This document shows, piece by piece, positions 36,201 through 46,846 of a stretch of DNA of 64,000 nt. Position numbers and translations under genes: made by a program. Within the stretch, counting starts at the first letter, position 1. Each line of letters opens with the position of its first letter. The stretch lies in contig JBLDXI010000013.1 in the NCBI GenBank assembly GCA_047495785.1, positions 930,001 to 994,000 of the forward strand, given 5' to 3'. The notes beneath the pieces were generated by a model. The model worked only from the letters and a program-made list of their open reading frames with translations. It did not search any database and was not told where the DNA came from. The stretch is from Lepidodermella squamata (taxonomy: Eukaryota; Gastrotricha).

Positions 36201-39200
36201 GCGCCATAGGACTGCGACGAAAAGCCTGCGTGCCCTAACTAGTTTGTTCAGTGATGTCGAACCGGCTTTGGATAATCTGGATATAACTCTTAAACCCGAG
36301 CAATGTATGAGGTTTTGTGAGAAAAATTTCGCCATTTTTAGCTTTTATATTTTTCAGCTTTCAAAATTTATGTGTCCGAGCTGTTTTCGGACAAGTATCA
36401 AACGGAAAAGCTGTTGTTGAATACGCTTCAACTCGATCCAATCGTAGTGAAATGGCTGCTAAACACGGCTGTTATCGATTTTGAGCAAATTCACTCCTTC
36501 AACTTGACGCGGCCTATGATTCAACATGTACTGTGCAACGCCAGTCGCCTTCAGAGCTACTTGTCATCATCACCCCAATCTGGTTACTATTCTCGAGACA
36601 TCTCACGTGGTGCCTGTGCGTCACCGGAAACTCTGGAGGCTGTGTTCCGTCACATAACCGATTCATTTAGCTTCACGAAACTACTCGAGAAGGTGAGTTC
36701 CAAACCCCTGATTAAAACTCTATTTCCCCCAAACGGTGATGGTACCATAATAATAGATAGAAAAGCTTCATTCACGATTGGATGTAAGTTTGAAAGCCTG
36801 GTATAGTAAACCCGTTGTCAACTTGAATTGAAAATTTAATTTTTCTATTTAATTAACGATTGATCTTAATTTTCCCGAAACAGCTTTCTTGGTACACAAA
36901 TTTGATGAATGTGGACTGGCTATCGGATGTATTACGGCATGGGGCGACGGCTGCCGAACTCGCTGATCAACTGGTGCCATTGCAGTTTTTAAGCAACGGC
37001 CTAACCCTCAAAGGCCTATTCCACGCCCTGCCGCAGCTTGAGGAATTCATAGGGCGAGGTGGGCCTCAAAAGCTGGCGGCTGAACTACGGTCGATGGCTC
37101 TAGACCTTGAGCCGATGCGGTCACTCTTCCCTGGTCTAGATACAATTTTAAATCAGATGGAGGTCGTGGCTCGAGGCGTTGAGTCTATGCGTTATTTTAC
37201 GGTACTCAAGCGACATAAAGGTATGAAAATCGATGCAGCATTGAATGGGTTGACATCATTATCTATTATTAGTTGTTTTCGCGGAAATTGTTCCTGATCA
37301 GCGTGGCTTCAGTGAGCGTTTATTTGAGGCTGGGTTCAATAAATCAGTCATCAATACCATCCTACACTCACCCATCAATGTCATTAAAGCTATCGCAATG
37401 CATCAGACTGAGTTCGAGGAGATGCTATGCGATCCTTACAGGTTGATGGGCTTGATCAATACAGCCGACTGGCCAGTCGACCCAGCCACTTTTGTTTTCG
37501 CTGTTTGCGCGCCAAGAGCTACCAAAACTACAATCGAACCCGAAGGCCATGATGAAATGAACGACGTCACTTTCCCACCGTTGCGGCGATTGAGGCCCTA
37601 CAACGACGACGCCTTCCCTTCAGCGCCAATGACGCTTCAACATGCCCCGATTTCGATGACTTTGACGAAAAATGGCGCGGCAAATGCTGGCGGAATGGCC
37701 TCGGCCGTCGCCAATAGCCACCCTCGGCATCAAGTTGACCAGATCTTTGTGAAACCCCAGCTACGTCTTCGCCGCGATGTTTCATCGCAAACATTGGATG
37801 CTATTAAGGGCAAAATTGGAGGCGTCTTACGCGACGTCGTCCAGTTCGGTATGGCGTCGTTCCTCGGCAAATACAACATCAGCCACGGCGATTTGCTCGA
37901 ACTTGGCGGTTTGCTAGCGGTGGAAAATGTTCGAGATGTCAAAGCTGGGTTCGAGCACTTCATCGGCGAATTACCGCCCAGTTTCCGCAATTGGGCAGCC
38001 GACGTCACCGAGCGAAGTCTTAGCGGCACGCAATTACTGCAGTCAGCTAGCCAGATGATTTGCGGCAGAACGCTGAGCTTTTCGATACTACCCGAACAAG
38101 ATGCTCAGGCTGTTCAGGAGAATCTACAGGCTCAACGCGAAAACCAGGCGGAACCCGATAAGCCTGACGATATTTCAGCATTGCTGTTCAACTCAAGTTT
38201 CGATTGCGAAGATTTGTACGATTTGATACGACGCCAACCCATCGGAAGTTTGATGTGGGGTGTTTTGAAACCGTTGCTATACGGCAAGATTCTCTACTAC
38301 CCAAATACAAGCGAAGCAGATTTGGTTATGTTACGAGTGCGAGCGTTGTTTAACGAAGTGCGGAGTCTGCAAGACCTATCTGCAGCCTGGGCGAAAGGGA
38401 CGACTGAATTGGGCCTGGTTTTCAACAGCACTGACAATTTGGCTTCTTTGAAAGCAGCTCTTGATAACCCGTTCATAAGCGTGGCTCTGTTGAACCGATA
38501 CGGCATGTCCGGGGCTGACTTCTTTTCAAACCTCGAAATCATTCGAACAGTGGCTGATAAGCACTTGGACACCGTATCCTTAGTCGCTGGAGCTATGTCT
38601 CGTTACACGAAATGCATAGCTGTCGATAGGTTCGAATCGTTCGGAAGTGAAGCTGAACTCGAGCAGCGGGCGAATGAGCTAAATGCTAACAAAAGCATTT
38701 TAGCCGCTGTAGTTTTCCAGAACCTGAATGGAACCCAGCGCTACCCAGACGGTCGACCGATGCCCGGCCACTCTATTGGTTCACTGTTTTTCCCGACCCA
38801 TTTACGGTATAAAATCCGAATGGATCTTGATACGGTGATGCCAACTGATAAATTGAAGGAAAAAATGTGGCAGCCGGGCAGCGATCTGTTGATTTTCGAC
38901 AGTGATACGCGTTACCTGCGAGGTTTCATGCAAATTCAAGACACTATAGACCGCGCTTTTATCTCGATCATCCAGTCAGTTTTGAAGGCGAATGCTAGCG
39001 GTGTGAATTCCAACGCAGCTTTGGCCCAAACTGCCGACTCGGCCGCTCAGCTTCGCGAATCGTTGATGGTCACCCTGCGCCAGTTCCCACACGGGTGTTT
39101 CGAGCAGGACCGATTAGCAGTTGCCAGCGCTTATTTCATGCCAGTTCTCGTTACCATGGCCTGGCTGTTCATTTTCGCGAGTATTGTGCGAAATCTTGTG

Positions 39201-42200
39201 CGAGAACGTGAGGCTGGCTTGATTGAAACTCTGCGCGTTATGGGCCTCGACAGCCGGGCTTACTTCTGCGCTTGGTTCGTCAACGTTTTTATCGGACAGC
39301 TCGCTACAGTCGCTGTATTTTTGATAACATTCAAAATCGGGAACATCTTCCGCCTGGCAGACCCGGCTCTGTTGTTCTTGTACTTCGAACTCTTCTCGTT
39401 ATCGAGCATTTCCTTTGCTTACTTAATGAGTTCGTTCTTCTCGAACACAAATTTAGCCGGGCTAGTCGGAGTTCTGGTTTTCCTGTGTTCGTTCCTACCC
39501 TACGTTTTCTCGTTCAGTCTCGATGTTAACTTCCCAGTTTGGGCTAAGCTAATATCGGGTATTTTGTCTACAACCGCCTTCAGCCACGGTTGTTTGATTG
39601 TAACCCGCTTCGAGCTGCAAGGCGTTGGCCTGAACTGGAGCAATATGAACACAAATCCTGTAAGCGGCGAGCCGTTGACCTTTGTCATGTGCCTCGTGGT
39701 CATGTTTCTAGACTCGATTGCTTATCTCGTTCTCGGTGCTTATATTCAACGGATTAGACCGGGTCGTTTCGGGCAGCCGCGACCTTGGCATTTCCCAATT
39801 ACCGACTGTTTCCGATCGAGCCGGCGCCGCCGCATGCCGCGTTTGATGAACGCCCATCAACGAAACGACAAGAATCCTGTTTTCGAAGAGCCGGAGGTAA
39901 AAGCGGATTCGGGTAACGTTACTATGGGTGCCAATAGGCGGCCAACAGTAGGCGTTGCACTCAGGAGCTTGACCAAAGAGTTTGGCGGAGGCCGTCTCGC
40001 CGTTCGAAACTTGACCATGGACATTTACGAAGGCCGAGTTACTGCTTTACTTGGCCACAACGGAGCAGGCAAAACTACGACAATTTTGATGCTGACTGGC
40101 GTGTACAGCCCAACTGTAGGAACAGCTTACGTCTACGGGCGTGACGCGGCTGCCTCGGGCGAGTCGAATGCCGCTAAACTTCAAATCGGCTTCTGCCCAC
40201 AGCAAGACGTGTTGTTCGAATTCATGACCGTTCGCGAGCATTTACGCCTGTTCGGGCATATTAAAGCTGGCTGGTCGGGTGACGAATTGAGCCGAGAGGT
40301 CGAACGCATGTTAACCGCGCTCGATCTCGTCAAACAGGCGAATGTTCGTGTTGTCCACCTATCAGGCGGTCAACGGCGCCGATTGTCAGTCGGTATTGCT
40401 TTCCTGGGCGGCTCACGTGTTGTGATCCTGGACGAGCCGACCAGTGGGGTTGATCCACACGCGAGACGGTCGATCTGGCACGTGATTTCTCGATTCCGCG
40501 AAAATCGAACCATCCTACTCTCCACTCACCACCTCGACGAGGCTGAAGTTATGAGTAACCGCATTGCGATCATGCACCAAGGCCGTCTGTTATGCTACGG
40601 TTCAGCCATGTTCTTGAAGAGCCAGCTTGGCACAGGGTATAAGCTAACGCTATCCCACACCCGGAAAAAGACTACGGCTCAACAACGCGCGCAAGAGGCT
40701 GATGTGAAAGATGCGTTCACCCTGCAGTGGATGCAAAATTTTGTTCCGGAGGCTAGGTTGTGCGAATCCTACGGTAACGAAGTTTCATTCACCCTACCCG
40801 CGACGAACTCGGCCGGAATGTCTGCGATGCTGAGCTCGCTCGATCAACAACTCCCGACTCTCGGCTTTTCGAGTTACGGCATCTCGCAGTGCACGCTGGA
40901 AGATCTTTTCCTTAAGGTCTGTGCCGCGGCTGATGCTGGCGACCCGATTGACCCGGAACACATGCGTTATGCCTCGTACAACCCTCATGATGACGATTAT
41001 CTGGAGACTAGCGATGTTGTTTCAATCGACTCGGCTGTTAACATGGCTGGCTTGAAGGCGATGGTCGCGAAGCAGTATACAAATCCAAACGGCATGCCGC
41101 TGCCTCGAATGAATGCACCTCGCCCGATTGTTTCATTCTCCAGCAATACGAAGGTGACTGGGGCGAGACTGCTAGGCTACCAGATCAGCGCATTGGTGGA
41201 AAAACGGCTTCGTCACCACTGGCGATCTTCGTCCAGCTACGTGTCTCAAATGCTGCTGCCATGTTTGTTAGTCGCCCTGGCTATGTCAGTTTCAATGATG
41301 CGGCCTAGGGTCAAACCTCAGCCAGCCCTTGAGCTCTACCCGGCGCTGTATGCTCAACCCGAGACTGATATTTTCTTCCGGCCAGCCGGTTTCGACCGGC
41401 CTGGTGATTTGAGCTCTCCACTGTCTCAAATTCACACTGCAATTTTGACTGATCCTGTTGGACTTGGGCCGGTTTGTGTTTCGAAGCGAAGACCTTCCTC
41501 AGAACTGTTGAGATCAGCTGCTGTTTCTCCATTCTTGTCCGCCGAATTTCCTCGCCTAACAACAGAGCCGTGTTCAGTCAGCGAACCTTCTATTATCAAT
41601 GTAATCGCTGCTAATCGAAGTGCAGGTCTGAAGGGAGTTTACGCCGCGGCTGGAGTTCCGTTTGAACTCGACCTTGGCGCCGATTTCGGCTGTCGCAATG
41701 GTTCTGGCGAGATCAAGTTACCCCACTGGCGGCTTAATAGTTCGGAATCTCTGTGGCTCTTGCCGCCTAGCTCCTGGAACGAACCAAGTGACGTTGATAT
41801 CGACGACTACCTACTAGCGACTGAGAGAAATTTTATCGATAAACGTTACGGTGGTTTCAGTTTGGCTAAGGGCAGGGACGGCCGAGCCCGGGCTACAGTA
41901 TGGTACAACACCAAAGCCTACCACGCCTTACCAGCTTTTTACAATGCTTTGAACAACGCGTTACTAAGAGCCGGAGTTGCATCAACAGGCGCGCCGGCTT
42001 ACAGCTCAGGCTCGTACGGTATCACAGTTTCGAGCCATCCTTTGATGCCAAAGAATGCTCAGTTATCTGGAGACACCCTGCAGGACGGTTTTACTGATAT
42101 GAGCGTCGCCATTATAATTCTGTGTGGTGTTTCATTCGTGCCGGCTAGTCTCGTGGTTTACGCGTCTCGCGAGAGGCTGACCCGCCAGAAGCACATGCAA

Positions 42201-44568
42201 CACATCTACGGCGTCGGTTATATGACCTATTGGATGGTTGCGTTTTGCTGGGACCTTTTCAGCTACCTGTTAACCGTTGCCTTAATCGCCGGGCTCATGC
42301 GTATTTTCGCTCTTGAAGTATTTGTTGTCGGGCAAAACTTACAGGCAGCTGTTATGCTGCTCGTCCTATACGGATGGGCTACTATACCTTTGATGTATTT
42401 GCTGTCTCGCTGTTTCGACGACCTGTCAATCACGTATTTAGTCATGTTTTCGATCAACATTTTTATCGGAATTATGACAACGGCATGCGTGTATTTGCTT
42501 CAATTCTTTTCGTGGGTGCCGACGGCTCAAGTCGCTCTCCAACATGCCTTCTTACCGTTTTTCCCGCAATACGCATTGGGCGCTGGTTTATTCAAATTAA
42601 CTCGAAATCATTTGATGACGGCACTTGTGAACCGTTTCGGCGTTCCTGATGACGAGGATTCGTCGCCCTACCTTTCGCCGTTTTCGTTCTCAATGCTAGC
42701 CTGGCATTACATTGCCCTGATTGCGCAGGGCGTGGTGTTTTTCGTCATCAACTTGATTCTGGACCTGAATTGGACACCTCGCTCTATCGACCCGCCGCTA
42801 CGACGTTCCCGTCGATCGCCCGCCGATCCGGCTGATGGCGAAGATGACGATGTTGTTAACGAGAAACGTCGAGTAATTGAAAGCGCTGGACCTAGCGCTG
42901 CCACATCTGCCGCGAAAATGGCGGCTGGTCGTAATTGGCTGCTTACTTTGTACCGTTTGAGCAAGGAATTCGCTTCACGCGGACGAAAAGTTCGTGCGGT
43001 TGACGAGCTCTGCTTGGCAGTCGGCCAGGGTGAGTGCTTCGGCCTTCTGGGAACGAACGGCGCTGGTAAAACAACGACGTTCCGCATGCTATCGGGCGAA
43101 ACTGTGCCAACTTATGGTTCGGCACGCTTAGCAGGCGGGCGATTCGATGTATCGAAATCGATTGGCCGTTCTATGCAGATCCGCATCGGATACTGCCCAC
43201 AATCTGACGCGGTTGACGAGTGAGTTTTTTTGTTAATTTGGAATAATATTATGGTTTATCATCATTTTTTCATTAAGGCTCCTTACTGCAGCCGAACACA
43301 TTCAAATTTACTCGCGGATTCGAGGAATTCCGTCTCGTGATACTGATTTCATAACGCTCAATTTGCTTCGCCACTTGGCACTTGAGCCGTTTGCCTCTCG
43401 AGCGGCAATCACATACAGCGGTGGGACCCGTCGCAAGCTCGCCGTAGCTTTGGCTCTACTCGATGACCCGGATGTTGTCCTATTGGTATATAATTTTGTT
43501 CGATTTTCAAGCATCATTTAAATTCGTTTTTTAAAGGATGAGCCGACCACGAGTATGGACCCCCGAACTAGGCGAATGGTTTGGTCTGCGGTTCTTGATA
43601 CCATCCGAGCCGGGCGATCTGTGGTGCTTACCTCACATTCGATGGAGGAATGTGATGCCTTGTGCACGCGCCTGGCTATCATGGTCAACGGCCGACTTCG
43701 TTGCCTGGGCAACCCGCAGCACATTAAGAACAAATACGGCGCGGGATACACGGTAATGGTGCGATGCAAGGGCGCCGATAACGTCGCCCCAACACTGGCC
43801 TACATGCGCCACAACCTGGGCAGCCAAGTGGCGCTGATCGATCGAAATGTCGAGACGTTGGAACTGCGTGTCTCGCCTCATTTCACCGATCAAACTACTT
43901 CGCGGCAACTCAATGCGCTGGCTTTGGCTGGAGGTGCGAGTTGCGTAGGACCAGCAGCTCAACACCAACCGTGCCAACTAGGGACTGTTTTTGAACTGTT
44001 AGAAAGGGCCAAGAGCCAGCTGCATATCATAATTGACTACAGCGTATCGCAAACAACCCTGGACCAGATTTTCGTCAACTTCGCACGCCACCAAACTGAT
44101 GCGGATGAAAAGCGTCAAAATGCGAGGAGCAAGTCGAAGAGCAAAAAAGATCGCCAGAATGACAAGAAGAAGTTTGATAATGGCGGAGTTTGGTCCACCG
44201 AGAGCACTGACAGCCCGTGGTCTTCAGCTGAACGAGTGCCTAGAAAGCGCTCCAAGGGAGGCAAACCTCGTCGTTCGTCGTCTCTCCATCACGTGAGTCA
44301 TAACTCAGACAGCCGTAGTACAACTTCGTCGTCGCTAGGCAGCGGTTCTCCCCACATGCCGAGCTCATCTTCACGGCTGAATACCATGAATAATCGGTAC
44401 AATGTAGACCCAATGCGTGTACCAACTTTACCACCACCTGACGTCATATCAACGTGTCCTTACGTGACGACGGCGAATAACAGGCAAACTTCACAACAAC
44501 AAGCTATCAGCAACATGCAAACGTATCAACGAAATCAGCGTCTGCATCAACATCTTCACCGCCACTGA
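30252..44568 (+). CDS. Giant ABCA-family full ABC transporter (ABCA12/13-like architecture)
   Basis: Membrane lipid transporter of the ABCA subfamily with two TM domains and two NBDs. Exons: 30252-30408, 30459-31630, 31678-36304, 36358-36692, 36884-37220, 37273-43219, 43278-43485, 43537-44568; all phases agree, giving 4,604 aa. TM1 lies at about 22-44; after it ECRYRQRLLPSSGVMPFLQS aligns with ABCA1. The first extracellular domain runs to about 2,825 and its last part (GVLKPLLYGKILYYPNT) is ABCA1-like. NBD1: Walker A GHNGAGKTT at 3137, LSGGQ, Walker B VVILDEPTSGVDP. A second TM bundle follows, then NBD2: GTNGAGKTT at 4136, YSGGT, VVLLDEPTTSMDP. Both NBDs look catalytically intact. Extras are three furin-type sites, a Thr-rich and Gly-rich linker, and a basic Ser/His/Gln-rich tail. 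Size is near human ABCA13 (5,058 aa), but strict orthology is unproven. Confidence 0.95.
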
Positions 44569-44757
44569 AAATAATGCTCAAAATAACTTGTTTTCGGTTT
44601 TATATTGTGTATTTATATGAGACGGCTCAAAATTTATTGTGACTTCGGTAGAGTTTTTAGACTGAACATACTGCTTCCAAACAGAGTGCAAACCTGTTGA
44701 AATAGTGTTAGCTCTGTTGTGAATACCTTTTTTTTATACAAAAAAACACGCAATCAA

Positions 44758-44763
44758 AATAAA
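44758..44763 (+). terminator. Poly(A) signal of the ABCA gene
   Basis: AATAAA lies 190 bases past the ABCA stop and only 17 bases before the convergent GNB1L stop. The opposite-strand AATAAA at 44,633-44,638 would serve GNB1L, so the two 3' UTRs probably overlap. Confidence 0.5.
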
Positions 44764-44779
44764 ATTTATCAATTTATTA

Positions 44780-45841
44780 TCATTGGCTTTTTTCGTTGTA
44801 AATATCCCACAGTGAAACAGTTTTATCGCGGCAGCTAGCCGCCAAAATGGAAGTGCCAGGTTTAGTCAAAATAAAGTCGAGGGCAGAAATCGACCGAGAT
44901 CCAAAACCTGAAGGTTGCCGGTGCAGTTCAAGCGATCCCAAAATGGAAAGACTTTTCGGTGATATCAGGGCAATAGTGCCATTACTAAACCCAACAGCGC
45001 ACAGTTTCCGATCTGATCGCAATCGAACAGCAGTGACGCCCGTAGAAGGAGTCCGTGCCATTGATGTTTTAAAACTGGTCATATCGTCGTTCAAAACAAG
45101 CTTGAAAATCGCATTCGTTGTAGAGCCGACAATTAGAAATGCCGGGCGATTGCGTAATTTATCCGGCCCAAGCCCATCCGCGTTTGTTGGGCAAGCTTCC
45201 ACGTCATCCTGCTCTGCATTTTCGAATAATGATGTCAAAGAGAAACTGTCCAAATACCGGCAGCTTGAACCGTGGTCAATAGACCACAGTAAAACGCAAG
45301 AATTCTCGAAACCGCAAACTAAACGCGTTGATTTTGATTCTGAATCCGAGATAAATTTAACAAACATTGGAGCGCCTAGTTTGCCAAGAGATTCGGGAGG
45401 AATTAGTTTTAAATCCTGCTTCATTGTTGGACCTTCCACAGCTAGTGTTGAAACGGCAATTGAGCTGTCTTCACCAGGCCGGGCTATCATTTCGTTGAGC
45501 TCATCGAATTGGCAAAACGAGGGCGAAATGGCATCGGGTGGGACAGAAATATTAGAAACCAGTTGAAATTGATTGTTGAAAATCGCCAATTCGTGGACTT
45601 TCGATTCGGCGACAATTAGACGTTGAGATCCAGAGGTGACTCGCAAGGTGAGAACAGGTGCTTCTACCGAAAAAACTGCCCGGTTGGATTTGAAAACTGG
45701 CCTGTATGTCACCAGGTCCCAAAACTCAATTGAGCCATTGGACAAGCCAACTGCGACATAGGCCTTGCCGTCCACATTAAACCCGCATAGTGCACTCGGT
45801 TCACTTGAAAACCCTCGCAAGATGAACTCAGGTAAAATCAT
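44780..45841 (-). CDS. GNB1L: WD-repeat protein, GNB1L-like
   Basis: Single-exon gene of 353 aa (human GNB1L has 327). The start is the ATG of MILPEFILRGF. GNB1L is a seven-bladed WD40 propeller linked in other animals to stability of PIKK kinases through the TTT/R2TP system. Matches are the N-terminal PEFILRG, the central GKLGAPMFVKFI followed by a CGFENSCVLLWSID blade, then GVTAVRLRSDRKLCAVGFSN and the terminal ILAASCRDKTVSLWDIYN, which align in order with human GNB1L. WD dipeptides end the first and last blades (FWDL, LWDI). A splice acceptor (45,847-45,849) leaves a 5-base leader. It is the last of four same-strand genes starting with transaldolase. The absence of introns differs from its neighbours. 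Confidence 0.85.
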   Translation of the reverse strand: MILPEFILRGFSSEPSALCGFNVDGKAYVAVGLSNGSIEFWDLVTYRPVFKSNRAVFSVEAPVLTLRVTSGSQRLIVAESKVHELAIFNNQFQLVSNISVPPDAISPSFCQFDELNEMIARPGEDSSIAVSTLAVEGPTMKQDLKLIPPESLGKLGAPMFVKFISDSESKSTRLVCGFENSCVLLWSIDHGSSCRYLDSFSLTSLFENAEQDDVEACPTNADGLGPDKLRNRPAFLIVGSTTNAIFKLVLNDDMTSFKTSMARTPSTGVTAVRLRSDRKLCAVGFSNGTIALISPKSLSILGSLELHRQPSGFGSRSISALDFILTKPGTSILAASCRDKTVSLWDIYNEKSQ

Positions 45842-45846
45842 TGAAT

Positions 45847-45865
45847 CTAGGCGTGACAAAAAACA
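45847..45865 (-). promoter_or_regulatory. Splice acceptor 5 bases upstream of the GNB1L start
   Basis: TTTTTTGTCACGCCTAG on the minus strand directly precedes ATTCA-ATG. The very short leader is typical of trans-spliced genes; an ordinary 5' UTR intron is the alternative. Confidence 0.45.
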
Positions 45866-46846
45866 GTTTCATCGAAGTATGCTCCTCTTTATTACTATAA
45901 TTTATATTTATATATAATGTAATTATCGCATGGTTTTAACATGGATAGTCAGATTTTGGCCCGAATCGAGCTCTTTTTTCTCGGTCCCGATAAATTAAGT
46001 AATAAATGCCACGATTATTTTGAACAAATTATTATTATCATCAACAGCAAACCGTCCCAACAAAAGTTGACAGCCAGCAGAAAGCCAAAGTGATGCGATA
46101 ACTCATATTCATTTGCAGTAGATTTTACACAATAACACAGACTCTCTCGATCTCTCGATTAATTAATTAATACTATTTCGAAATGGATATAGTCATTTTC
46201 CAGGACCTTGGCGACTTTCTACCACAACAACAGTCGTTTGGAGCCGCACTTAACACCTCATTTACAGTACAACATAAAAAAGTAAATTCTACTCGAATTT
46301 CGAAATAATTACATACTGGAATATATACGTTACAGAGGACGAGCCCGAGTCACTAGCAACCGCAACAAGGGCAAGGTTGTGTACAAAAACGACGCAACAA
46401 CGGGCGATCGGTGGCAGTTGAATGAGCGAGTCTTAACCTTATATCGGAATGCCAAGAACGTGTCACCGCAAAATCGCAACAGAAAAATTTCACTTATTCC
46501 CTTAAATATTTGCATGCAAGTTCAATCAAGTACATATAAGACATCGAAATAAAGAAAGCACCGCTCACGTTTTAGTGATAACCAAGAAGTAGTTGCAAAT
46601 TAACGCAATGGGAGCCCAATTTTTCACCAAAAAATGAGACCGCTGCAAAAATACGCGTGAAGTAGAGTAAGGAAAACACGGGTTTGCACTTAGATCATTA
46701 TCATCACCATATTATAATAAATCAAATCAGTGTTTCGTTTGATTATAGTTGTTGCGATTACACTTCGTAGCTGGTTACTGCTATTTTTCGGCAAAGCGGC
46801 CAACGAGCGGTGAAAAATGATTGAACACGCCGGTTGTTCGCCATTT
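45866..46846. other. Intergenic stretch between GNB1L and SPCA
   Basis: No gene seen. It is AT-rich with short low-quality open frames only. It would hold the SPCA 3' UTR (the frame downstream of the modelled stop stays AT-poor to about 46,760) and the GNB1L 5' flank. Confidence 0.5.
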
